A stretch of DNA of 64,000 bases from DATJSJ01 sp035504175 (GTDB lineage Bacteria > Pseudomonadota > Alphaproteobacteria > Acetobacterales > Acetobacteraceae), in contig DATJSJ010000025.1 of NCBI GenBank assembly GCA_035504175.1, positions 51,075 to 115,074 on the forward strand, written 5' to 3'. Position numbers and translations under genes: made by a program. The notes beneath the pieces were generated by a model. It was given only the letters and a program-made list of their open reading frames with translations. It did not search any database and had not been told where the DNA came from. Below are positions 31,669-42,561 of this stretch, piece after piece (the stretch's first letter is position 1; each line of letters starts with the position of its first letter).

Positions 31669-34600
31669 ATGGCCAAGCTTGCCCGCATGCTGCGCTCGCG
31701 CTGGGCGCTGTCCGGTCTCGGCGTCGCGCTGCTCGCTCTGCTCGTCTGGTTCTTCGGCCCGCTGCTGCCGTTCCTCGCTGGCGCGTTGGTGCGCGCCGCG
31801 GTGATCCTGGCGATGGCGCTGGTCTGGGCTGGGGCCAATCTCTGGATCGACCGCTCCTGCCGCGCGCGGGAAGCGGCGCTCGAACGTGGCGTGACTGACG
31901 CCGCGGACGGTAGTGCAGAGGAAGTGGCGGCGCTGCGCGAGCGCCTGGATGAATCGCTCGCCCGGCTCCGCGACGCCAGCGGCCGTCGCGGCTATCTGTA
32001 CGAACAGCCCTGGTACGCGATCATCGGTCCGCCCGGCGCTGGCAAGACGACGGCACTGCTGAATTCCGGGCTGCGCTTCCCGCTCGCCGATGCCGGCGCG
32101 GTGCCTGGCGTGGGCGGTACGCGGCTTTGCGACTGGTGGTTCACCGAGGAGGCGGTGCTGATCGACACGGCCGGACGCTACACGACGCAGGATTCCGACG
32201 CGGCGGTGGACCGCGCCGGATGGGAGGGATTTCTCGACCTGCTGAAGCGCACCCGCAAGCGACAGCCGCTGAACGGCGTGATCGTTGCCATGGGCCTGCC
32301 GGATATCGCGCAATCGCCGCGCGAGGAGCGGATGGCGCATGCCCGCGCCGTGCGCCGGCGCATCAAGGAGATCACCAGCCGGCTGGCGTTGCACCTGCCG
32401 GTCTATGCGCTGTTCACCAAGGCCGATCTGCTTGCCGGGTTCAGCGAGTATTTCGATGATCTCGACCGTGAGCGGCGCGGCCAGGTCTGGGGGACGACCT
32501 TCCCTGCGGAGCGGGGCGAAGCCGGCCCGGTCGCGCGTTTCGCCGCGGAGTTCCGCGCGCTGGTTGCACGACTGGAGTCGCGCCTGCTCGAGCGGTTGCA
32601 GGCGGAGCGCAGTCCGGACCGGCGCGCGATGCTGGCCGGCTTCCCGGCGCAGTTCTCCAGCCTGGAGGCGCCACTCGGCGAATTCCTGGCGGAAGCATTC
32701 GGCGGGTCGCGGCTCGATCCGGCACCGTTCCTGCGCGGCGTGTATTTCTCCTCCGGCACCCAGGAAGGGACGCCGATCGACCGGTTGACCGGCGTGCTGG
32801 CGCGCACCTTCGGCGTGGACCAGCGCCGTGCACCCAGTCTTCGGCCGGAGCGCGGACGCAGCTACTTCCTGACGCGGCTGCTGCGGGATGTGGTGTTCCA
32901 CGAGGCGATGCTGGTCTCCGAGCCTCCCGGGGTCGCGCGTCGCCGCACGCTGCTGCGCGGCGCCGGCTATGCCGCGGCGCTGCTGGCGCTGATGCTCGGC
33001 GGGACGGCGCTGTGGCATGTGCAGAACAGGCAGAGCGACGCGGCCGCGCAGGCTGACCAGGCGCTGGATGCGTATCAGGCAAAACTGAAGGATATCGCCG
33101 TCGATCCGGTTGCCGACGGCGATCTGCCGCGAATCCTGCCGGCGCTCGATGCGGCGCGGGCGCTGCCGCACGGCTACGATTCCGGGGCGCCGCCGGTCGC
33201 GTGGCAAGCGCTTGGTCTGTCGCAGACGGGCAAGCTTGCGATCGGCGCGCGCACGGTCTATCGCCACGCGCTGGAGCGGCTGCTGCTGCCGCGGCTGATC
33301 TGGCGGCTGGAAGCGCAGATGCGCGGCGCGCTGGACCGGCCGGATTTTCTGTACGAGGCAACGCGCGTCTACCTGATGCTGGGCGGGCAAGGACCGCTTG
33401 ATCCGGCGCTGGTGCGGGAATGGATGACGCTGGACTGGCAGTCCGCGTATCCCGGCCCGGCGGCGGCGCCGATGCGTGCCGATTTGATACGGCATCTCGA
33501 GGCGCTGCTGGCGGAGCCACTGCCGGCGATTCCGCTGGATGGCGGGCTGATCGCGGCGGCACGCACCGTGTTCAGCCGTGTGCCCCTGGCGGAGCGCGTC
33601 TACTCCCGCATCCGTGACTCGGCGGCGGCGCAGAACGTCGCGCCGTGGACGCCGGCGCAGTCGCTCGGCCCGGCGGGCACACCATTGTTCCTGCGCGCCT
33701 CCGGCATGCCGCTGACGGAGGGCGTGCCAGGTTTCTTCACAGCGAGCGGATTCCACGACGTGCTGCTGCCGGCGCTCGGCCATGCGACGCAGGAGGTCGC
33801 AGATGAAAGCTGGGTTCTCGGCAAGAGCAGCGAGATCGCCCCGGGCAGCACCGCACTGCAACAGCTCGAACACGGGGTGATCGCTGTGTACGAGCAAGAC
33901 TATGCGAAAGCCTGGGACGGCATGCTGGCCGATCTCGACCTGGCGCCGATGCGCAGCCTGGCGCAGGCGGCGCAAGGTCTCTATCTGCTCGGGTCGCCGC
34001 AATCGCCGATGCGCGAGTTGCTCGCTTCGATCGCGCAGCAACTGACCTTGTCGCAGGCTGCGACGGCGAAAGGCGGCACCGCCACGAACGCGGCGAGCCC
34101 GACCGGCGCCGCGGCGCGGCTGAGGGCGGCGTTCGGGACGGAGCCGGGCGCGACACCACCGCCTCCGCCCGCAGGGCAGGAGATCGATCAGCGCTACGCA
34201 GCGTTGCGCGCTTTCGTGGGCCAGGGACCCGGCGCGCCGATCGACGGCGTGCTGCAATTGCTGAACCAGGTGCAGGCAGAGGTCGCGCGACTGGCGGCGA
34301 CGACGCCGGGCACCGCCGCGCCGCCGGCGCCGACCGGGGATGATCCGGCGCTACTCCTGAAAGCGGAGGCGACGCGCGAGCCACAGCCGGTGGCCCGCTG
34401 GTTGGTCGGCATCGCCGGCACGGCGGACGCGCTCCGCAGCGGCGGCGCGCGCACACAGGTTGCAGCGGCGTTCAATGGCGCCGCCGGTCCGGCCGAGCTG
34501 TGCCGTCAGGCAATCGCCGGGCGGTTTCCGTTCAGTGCGGATGGCACCGGCGACGTGCCACTCGGCGATTTCACGCGGCTGTTCGCCCCCGGCGGCCTGA

Positions 34601-35151
34601 TCGACGGATTCTTCAATACGCAGCTTCACCCCTATGTCGACACGTCCGGGCGCGTCTGGCGTGCCCGCGCGGTGGACGGCGTGCAACCGCCGGTGAGTGA
34701 TGCCGAGTTGGCGCAGTTCCAGCGTGCGGCGCAGATCCGCGACATGTTCTTCGGCACGGGCGGCAATGCGCCGATGGTGAGCCTGGAAATCGCGCCGCTT
34801 GGCGTCGAGGGTGCCAAGCAGACGGTGCTGAATCTCGGCGGGACCAGCATCACCGCGACGGCGAAGGGCGGCAATCCGGCGCAGATCACCTGGCCACAGG
34901 AGGGCGCCGCGCAGGCCTCGCTCAGCTTCGGCGCCGACACCCAAGGTGGCGCTCTGCAGGCGAGTGGGTCATGGGCGCTGTTCCGGCTGATCTCGCAGGG
35001 CAGTCTGCAGGCGGATGGCGGGTCGGACCGCTACCGCCTCACCTTCCAGGAAGGCGGTGCGCAGGCGAGCTTCGAGTTGCGTGCCGGCTCGGTGCTGAAC
35101 CCGCTGAACCTGGCACCGCTGCGGGCTTTCCGGTGTCCGACGCTGCATTGA
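31669..35151 (+). CDS. tssM: T6SS membrane-complex protein TssM (IcmF)
   Basis: A 1160-residue inner-membrane protein of normal TssM length. Two N-terminal membrane segments (about 13-33 and 37-58) and a third (about 430-450, YAAALLALMLGGTALW) flank the cytoplasmic NTPase-like domain. That domain has an intact Walker A GPPGAGKTT (120-128) and LIDTAGRY switch (about 167-174); some TssM proteins have lost these. The large C-terminal periplasmic part ends with the conserved beta domain (LFAPGGLIDGFFNTQLHPYVDTSGRVWR; WPQEGAAQASLSF). The ATG at 31669 follows GGAG by eight bases; a GTG nine bases earlier overlaps the tssL stop and is an alternative. It forms the trans-envelope channel with TssL. 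Confidence 0.95.
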   Translation: MAKLARMLRSRWALSGLGVALLALLVWFFGPLLPFLAGALVRAAVILAMALVWAGANLWIDRSCRAREAALERGVTDAADGSAEEVAALRERLDESLARLRDASGRRGYLYEQPWYAIIGPPGAGKTTALLNSGLRFPLADAGAVPGVGGTRLCDWWFTEEAVLIDTAGRYTTQDSDAAVDRAGWEGFLDLLKRTRKRQPLNGVIVAMGLPDIAQSPREERMAHARAVRRRIKEITSRLALHLPVYALFTKADLLAGFSEYFDDLDRERRGQVWGTTFPAERGEAGPVARFAAEFRALVARLESRLLERLQAERSPDRRAMLAGFPAQFSSLEAPLGEFLAEAFGGSRLDPAPFLRGVYFSSGTQEGTPIDRLTGVLARTFGVDQRRAPSLRPERGRSYFLTRLLRDVVFHEAMLVSEPPGVARRRTLLRGAGYAAALLALMLGGTALWHVQNRQSDAAAQADQALDAYQAKLKDIAVDPVADGDLPRILPALDAARALPHGYDSGAPPVAWQALGLSQTGKLAIGARTVYRHALERLLLPRLIWRLEAQMRGALDRPDFLYEATRVYLMLGGQGPLDPALVREWMTLDWQSAYPGPAAAPMRADLIRHLEALLAEPLPAIPLDGGLIAAARTVFSRVPLAERVYSRIRDSAAAQNVAPWTPAQSLGPAGTPLFLRASGMPLTEGVPGFFTASGFHDVLLPALGHATQEVADESWVLGKSSEIAPGSTALQQLEHGVIAVYEQDYAKAWDGMLADLDLAPMRSLAQAAQGLYLLGSPQSPMRELLASIAQQLTLSQAATAKGGTATNAASPTGAAARLRAAFGTEPGATPPPPPAGQEIDQRYAALRAFVGQGPGAPIDGVLQLLNQVQAEVARLAATTPGTAAPPAPTGDDPALLLKAEATREPQPVARWLVGIAGTADALRSGGARTQVAAAFNGAAGPAELCRQAIAGRFPFSADGTGDVPLGDFTRLFAPGGLIDGFFNTQLHPYVDTSGRVWRARAVDGVQPPVSDAELAQFQRAAQIRDMFFGTGGNAPMVSLEIAPLGVEGAKQTVLNLGGTSITATAKGGNPAQITWPQEGAAQASLSFGADTQGGALQASGSWALFRLISQGSLQADGGSDRYRLTFQEGGAQASFELRAGSVLNPLNLAPLRAFRCPTLH

Positions 35152-35708
35152 GCACGCCGGTGGGGGGCTTCTATGGCAAGTTGCCCGCCCGCGGCGATTT
35201 CGTGCGCCATGGATTGCCGGGCGATTTCGTGCAGGCCTGGGATGGCTGGGTGCAGTCGGTGCTGCCGGCAGTTCGCGAGGGGCTCGGCGCCGAGTGGGAC
35301 AGCGTGTGGAGTGCGGCGCCGGGCTGGTGTTTCGCGCTGCCCGGCGGAGTGTGCGGAAGCGCTAGCGTGACGGGAGTATGGATGCCGAGTGTCGACCGCG
35401 TCGGCCGCGCGTTTCCGCTGGTCATAGCGGTTTGCGGCGCGGTTGATGCTGTGGATGCGCAGGGCTTTCGGGCAGGCGCAGCGGAGCAGGCGCGGGCGGC
35501 CATTGTCCATCGCTGGCCGCCGGAGATGTTGCGCGCGAGAATTGCGGAGTTGCGCGTGGCTGGCACCGATGCTGCGGACGAGGCGGACGGGACGGCGCTG
35601 TGGTGGAGAAGTGGCGAATCTCCGCCTGCGATCGGGCCAGGGCTCCCGCTTGCCATGCCGGACGCCGCGACGCTGGCGACGATGCTGTGCGTCGCAACGC
35701 GGGCGTGA
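35133..35708 (+). CDS. tagF: TagF-like T6SS-associated protein
   Basis: A 191-residue protein with the TagF opening TPVGGFYGKLPARGDFVRHGLPGDFVQAWDGWVQ, which is highly characteristic (GxFGKLPxxGDFVxRxLP). A GTG at 35133 gives MSDAALSTPVGGF and overlaps tssM by 19 bases; no ATG precedes the conserved block closely. TagF proteins repress T6SS activity post-translationally and in several alphaproteobacteria are fused to the PppA phosphatase. Here the two are separate but overlap by one base (TGATG), reflecting the same pairing. The C-terminal half (GFRAGAAEQARAAIVHRWPPEML) is less conserved. Confidence 0.88.
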   Translation: MSDAALSTPVGGFYGKLPARGDFVRHGLPGDFVQAWDGWVQSVLPAVREGLGAEWDSVWSAAPGWCFALPGGVCGSASVTGVWMPSVDRVGRAFPLVIAVCGAVDAVDAQGFRAGAAEQARAAIVHRWPPEMLRARIAELRVAGTDAADEADGTALWWRSGESPPAIGPGLPLAMPDAATLATMLCVATRA

Positions 35709-36433
35709 TGCAGCAGCAGGGACGATTCCGGTCCTGGGCGGCCACGCATGCCGGGACGAAGCGCGCGCATAACGAGGATCGCTGCGTGGATCGGCCGGAC
35801 CTCGGGCTCTGGGCGATTGCCGATGGCGCCGGCGGACATGAGTGCGGTCAACTGGCGGCGGAGATCGTGACGGAGGCGCTGGAGGCGATGCCGGGCGATC
35901 TGTCGCCGGCGGATCTGCTGCCGGCGGTACGCGCCTGCATCGGGGAGGCGCATCAGCGATTGCGGGCAGAGGCGGCGCGGCGCGGGAACGGGGTGACCCT
36001 GGCCTCGACGATCGTCGTGCTGTTGGCCGGGCGATCGCATTATGCGTGCTTGTGGGCAGGCGACTCGCGAGCCTATCGGGTTCGCAATGGCGAGCTGCTT
36101 GCGATCACGCGCGATCACAGCCTGGTGCAGGAGATGCTGGACGCCGGTGCGATTTCTGCGGAGGAGGCGGCGGCCCATCCGCGCGGCAACGTGATTACGC
36201 GGGCGGTCGGCTGCGACGCGGCGCTGGTGCTGGACAAGGCGACGGAGGTGCTTTGTTCCGGCGATCGGTTCCTGCTGTGCAGTGACGGGCTATGCAAAAC
36301 GCTGGGCGACATAGAGCTGTGCGCGTTGCTCGCGCTTCCGCCGGATGCGCAGCCTGCCGAGTTACTGGTCGCGGCCGCGCTGGCGCGCAGCGCTGCGGAC
36401 AACGTCTCCGCGGTGGTCGTCGACGTGCTCTAA
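35708..36433 (+). CDS. pppA: PP2C-family phosphatase PppA
   Basis: A 241-residue Ser/Thr phosphatase of the Stp1/PppA group. The metal-binding motifs are intact: RAHNED (19-24), ADGAGGHECG (38-47), AGDSRAYR, DHSLVQEM, LCSDGL and DNVSAVVV (Asp231). In T6SS loci PppA opposes the kinase PpkA, dephosphorylating Fha or TssL. No PpkA or Fha is encoded in this window, so the partner must lie elsewhere or the phosphatase serves another target. The ATG overlaps the tagF stop. It is the last gene of this operon, facing clpV, with a hairpin terminator 35 bp downstream. Confidence 0.9.
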   Translation: MQQQGRFRSWAATHAGTKRAHNEDRCVDRPDLGLWAIADGAGGHECGQLAAEIVTEALEAMPGDLSPADLLPAVRACIGEAHQRLRAEAARRGNGVTLASTIVVLLAGRSHYACLWAGDSRAYRVRNGELLAITRDHSLVQEMLDAGAISAEEAAAHPRGNVITRAVGCDAALVLDKATEVLCSGDRFLLCSDGLCKTLGDIELCALLALPPDAQPAELLVAAALARSAADNVSAVVVDVL

Positions 36434-36443
36434 GTAGTGCGGT

Positions 36444-36494
36444 CCAGGACCGCAGGTCCTGGCGGGGTGCGGGGCGGAGCCCCGCCTCTTCTTT
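36444..36494 (+). terminator. Two-hairpin terminator between pppA and clpV
   Basis: Two perfect hairpins lie between the convergent genes: CCAGGACC-GCA-GGTCCTGG (36444-36462) and GCGGGGC-GGA-GCCCCGC (36469-36485). The second is followed by CTCTTCTTT. The T-rich tail makes the second hairpin a good rho-independent terminator for pppA on the plus strand. Readings from the other side lack a comparable tail. Confidence 0.75.
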
Positions 36495-36585
36495 GACACC
36501 CCGTCTGGACGGCGCTGGATTGGATGCAGACGGCAAGCCCGATCGTCTCTCCGATGCGGGCTTGCCGACTGGAAGCTCGGCCGGC

Positions 36586-39210
<2,625 letters not shown>

Positions 39211-39337
39211 GTGCTCTCCCTCACGCCCGGATCAGGTGGCGCCGCGTCGGGCGTTCCGGCCCGCGGCGCCGCCGTGTTACGACGATTGCGCCCGAAGGCG
39301 CGGGCGGCATCAGGTCACGGGGAGCACGGCCGCACCA

Positions 39338-40423
39338 ATGTCCGAGATCACGTCCGACGCGTTCGATGCGCTGCTTGCCCCCGCGCCCGATGGCGGCGCC
39401 GGCCCCGACCTGCGCGGCGACACCTCGCCGCAGTCGCTGTACTACCGGCTGCGCGACGCGCGCGCCGAGGCGCGGGCGGCGGAACGCGCGGCGGATGCGG
39501 AAGACGACGGCACCGCCGCGCCGCCGGCACCATGGCGCGACGTCGCGTCGCTGGCGCAGACCGCGCTGGGGCAGAGCAAGGATCTCGAGATTGCCGCCTG
39601 GTACAGCGAAGCCTTGCTGCGCAGCGACGGCATGGCGGGGCTTGCCGCCGGCTTCGCGCTGATGGGCGGCCTGGTCGAGCGCTACTGGGACGAACTGCAC
39701 CCGCTGCCGGACGAGGACGGGATCACCACACGGGTGGCGCCCGTCGGCGGGCTGAACGGCGAGGGTGCGGAGGGCACGCTGATCCAGCCGCTGCGCAAGC
39801 TGACCCTGTTCCATCGTCCCGACGGCGCGCCGCTCGCCTTCTGGCAGTACGAACAGGCGGCGGAGGTCAGTGCGCTCGGCGATGCGCAGCGACGCGAGCA
39901 GCGGCTCGCCGCCGGCGTGTTGCCCTTCGACACCGTCGAGACCGAGGCGCAGGCAGCCGGCGCGGCGCTCGCCCGACTTCGCGATGCCACGCTGCGTGCC
40001 GCCACCGCCTGGGATGGGCTGGCCGCGGCCCTCGATGCGCGGGCCGGCACCGACGCGCCACCCATGCGTCGCGTGCGTGATTTGCTGACGCAGATCGCCG
40101 AGGCCGCTTCCCGCTACGCGCCATCCGCCGCCACGGAACCGGACGCTGTGACGGAGATGCCGTTGCCCGTGCCGGGCGGCACCGTGACACCGTTCACACC
40201 AGGCACCATTGCGACGCGCGAGGAGGCGTTGGCACGGCTCGACGAGGTCGCGGTGTTCTTCCGCCGCACCGAGCCGCATTCGCCGCTGGCCTATACGCTG
40301 ACCGAAGCGGTGCGGCGCGCACGCCTGACCTGGCCGGAACTGCTGGCGGAGATCGTGCCGGATCAGGACGCGCGCGCCGCCATCCTCACCACGCTTGGGA
40401 TTCGCCCGCCGCCGACTGCGTGA
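39338..40423 (+). CDS. tssA: T6SS assembly protein TssA
   Basis: A 361-residue TssA with the N-terminal ImpA_N domain (about residues 1-130). The block SPQSLYYRLRDARAEARAAER is followed by DLEIAAWYSEALLRSDGMAGLAAGFALMGGLVERYWDELHPLPDEDG, the family hallmark. The C-terminal part (TREEALARLDEVAVFFRRTEPHSPLAYTLTEAVRRARLTWPELLAEIV) is the VasL/TssA-type dodecamer-forming end. The ATG at 39338 is where the family similarity starts. It coordinates tube and sheath polymerisation. It precedes tssB by 115 bp, so that operon may have its own promoter. Confidence 0.93.
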   Translation: MSEITSDAFDALLAPAPDGGAGPDLRGDTSPQSLYYRLRDARAEARAAERAADAEDDGTAAPPAPWRDVASLAQTALGQSKDLEIAAWYSEALLRSDGMAGLAAGFALMGGLVERYWDELHPLPDEDGITTRVAPVGGLNGEGAEGTLIQPLRKLTLFHRPDGAPLAFWQYEQAAEVSALGDAQRREQRLAAGVLPFDTVETEAQAAGAALARLRDATLRAATAWDGLAAALDARAGTDAPPMRRVRDLLTQIAEAASRYAPSAATEPDAVTEMPLPVPGGTVTPFTPGTIATREEALARLDEVAVFFRRTEPHSPLAYTLTEAVRRARLTWPELLAEIVPDQDARAAILTTLGIRPPPTA

Positions 40424-40538
40424 GTGCTCTCACAGACCCTCCACCCATCGCGCGATAGCTTCCCCGCCATCGGGCCGATCCTCCGCACGCACTCCGATCC
40501 GTGCGGCAGGGCGCGCGAAGTCAGGAGGAGAGATCGCG

Positions 40539-41045
40539 ATGAGTGCGAGCGTGCATGACAAGCTCAACCGCGTGCGCAAACCGCGCGTGCACATCACCTA
40601 CGACGTGGAAACCGAAGGCGCCGAAATCCAGCGCGAGCTGCCCTTCGTGGTCGGCGTGCTCGGTGATTTCTCCGGCGATCCGACCCAGAAGCTGCGCCCG
40701 CTCACGGAGCGCAAGTTCATCCAGATCGACCGCGACAATTTCAACGAGGTGATGGCGCGGATGACGCCGGGCCTCAACCTCAAGGTCGACAACAAGCTCG
40801 CCGATGACGGCAGCCAGATCTCGGTCAACCTCGCCTTCAACGCGATCGAGGATTTCGAGCCGGCGCGCGTCGCGGCCCAGGTGCCGGCCCTCGCGGCGCT
40901 GCTCGAGACGCGCAACAAGCTGCGTGACCTGATGAGCAAGGCCGACCGCTCGGCCGAGCTGGAGGTGCTGCTGGAGCAGGTGCTGAAGCACCAGGACGAG
41001 CTGCAGGCGCTGTCCGGCGAGCTCGGCATCGGCAAGGAGGGCTGA
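40539..41045 (+). CDS. tssB: T6SS sheath small subunit TssB
   Basis: A 168-residue TssB (VipA/ImpB). Conserved blocks include RVHITYDVETEGAEIQRELPFVVGVLGDFSGDP, then FIQIDRDNFNEVMARMTPGL and the C-terminal helix LLETRNKLRDLMSKADRSAELE. It interdigitates with TssC to form the contractile sheath. A strong AGGAGGAG precedes the ATG by ten bases. The gene is followed three bases after its stop by tssC. Its C-terminal part is of normal length, so only one TssB serves two TssC-like proteins in this operon. Confidence 0.96.
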   Translation: MSASVHDKLNRVRKPRVHITYDVETEGAEIQRELPFVVGVLGDFSGDPTQKLRPLTERKFIQIDRDNFNEVMARMTPGLNLKVDNKLADDGSQISVNLAFNAIEDFEPARVAAQVPALAALLETRNKLRDLMSKADRSAELEVLLEQVLKHQDELQALSGELGIGKEG

Positions 41046-41048
41046 GCC

Positions 41049-42536
41049 ATGTCGGAGACCCAGACCGCGCCGCGTCCCGCGGCGGCGACCGAAACCCCGG
41101 CCGGCCTGCTCGACCAGGTCGTGGCGGCGACACGTCAGACCGAGCCCGACCGGGCGCAGGACCTGGTGCGGACGATGGTGGAGCAGGCGCTCGCCGGCAC
41201 CGTCACCTTCGACCGCAACCTGACGCGCACGTTCAACCGCGCGATCGAGGCGATCGACCGCAAGCTCTCCGCCCAGCTCAATGCGATCATGCACCATGAC
41301 CGCTTCCTGCAGCTCGAGGGCAGCTGGCGCGGCCTGCACCATCTGGTAATGAACAGCGAGACCGGCACCAGCCTGAAACTCAGGGTGCTGAACGCCTCCA
41401 AGCGCGACCTGCACCGCGACCTGACGCGGGCGGTGGAGTTCGACCAGAGCCAGCTGTTCAAGAAGATCTACGAGAACGAGTTCGGCACCCCGGGCGGCGA
41501 GCCGTACGGCGCGCTGATCGGCGACTACGAGTGGAGCAACCACCCGGACGACGTCGAGACGCTGCGTCTCGTCTCCAACGTCGCGGCCGGTGCCTTCGCG
41601 CCGTTCATCTCCGGCACTTCTGCCGCGATGTTCGGCTTCGAGGACTGGACCGAGCTGTCCAAGCCGCGCGACTTGGCCAAGATCTTCGACACGGTCGAGT
41701 ACACCAAGTGGCGCAGCTTCCGCGACAGCGAGGACGCGCGCTTCGTCTCCCTGGTCATGCCGCGGGTGATCGCGCGCCTGCCCTATGGCGCGGCGACGAA
41801 GCCGATCGACGAATTCGCCTACGAGGAGACGCCGGCCGATCCGGACGGCACCGCCCGACCGATGGTGCACGGCGAGTATTGCTGGATGAACGCCGCCTAC
41901 GTGATGGGCGCGCGGCTGACCGACGCGTTCGCCCGCAGCGGCTTCTGTGTGACGATCCGCGGCGCCGAGGGCGGCGGCAAGGTAGAGAACCTGCCGACCC
42001 ATATCTTCACCTCCGATGACGGCGATCTCGATGCCAAGTGCCCGACCGAGATCGGCATCACCGACCGGCGCGAGTTCGAGCTCTCCAATCTCGGCTTCCT
42101 GCCGCTCTGTCACTACAAGAACACGGATTACGCGGTGTTCTTCGGCGCCCAGAGCGTGCAGAAGCCGAAGAAATACGACCGGCCGGAGGCGACCGCGAAT
42201 GCCGCGATCTCGGCCCGCCTGCCGTACCTCATGGCGAGCAGCCGCTTCGCGCATTACCTCAAGGTGATGGCGCGCGACAAGATCGGCAGCTTCATGGAAG
42301 CGAGCAATGTCGAGCAGTGGCTGAACCGCTGGATCGGCAACTACGTCAACGCCAACGAGCAGGCGGGTCAGGAGATGAAGGCGCGCTTCCCGCTGCGCGA
42401 GGCGCGGGTCGAGGTGAAGGAGATCCCGGGCAAGCCCGGCTCGTACAACGCCGTCGCCTATCTGCGTCCCTGGCTGCAGATGGAGGAGTTGACCACCAGC
42501 CTGCGCCTGGTGGCCCGCATTCCGCAGAAGGCCTGA
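41049..42536 (+). CDS. tssC: T6SS sheath large subunit TssC
   Basis: A 495-residue TssC (VipB/ImpC). Residues 84-97 (HDRFLQLEGSWRGL) and 130-154 (EFDQSQLFKKIYENEFGTPGGEPYG) are the family signature, followed by RLVSNVAAGAFAPFISGTSAAMFG and later FARSGFCVTIRGAEGGGKVENLPTH. The C-terminus ends with LVARIPQK. It should assemble with TssB into the sheath surrounding the Hcp tube and be disassembled by ClpV. The gene is followed by a second, more divergent TssC gene; this copy keeps more of the conserved residues and is the likely main sheath protein. Confidence 0.96.
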   Translation: MSETQTAPRPAAATETPAGLLDQVVAATRQTEPDRAQDLVRTMVEQALAGTVTFDRNLTRTFNRAIEAIDRKLSAQLNAIMHHDRFLQLEGSWRGLHHLVMNSETGTSLKLRVLNASKRDLHRDLTRAVEFDQSQLFKKIYENEFGTPGGEPYGALIGDYEWSNHPDDVETLRLVSNVAAGAFAPFISGTSAAMFGFEDWTELSKPRDLAKIFDTVEYTKWRSFRDSEDARFVSLVMPRVIARLPYGAATKPIDEFAYEETPADPDGTARPMVHGEYCWMNAAYVMGARLTDAFARSGFCVTIRGAEGGGKVENLPTHIFTSDDGDLDAKCPTEIGITDRREFELSNLGFLPLCHYKNTDYAVFFGAQSVQKPKKYDRPEATANAAISARLPYLMASSRFAHYLKVMARDKIGSFMEASNVEQWLNRWIGNYVNANEQAGQEMKARFPLREARVEVKEIPGKPGSYNAVAYLRPWLQMEELTTSLRLVARIPQKA

Positions 42537-42561
42537 AGCCGGCCGCACGGACGATCGTGTC

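Noticed and set aside
31438..34257. A 939-codon minus-strand frame within tssL/tssM
   Set aside because: Antisense shadow of tssM, whose family signature is unmistakable on the plus strand.
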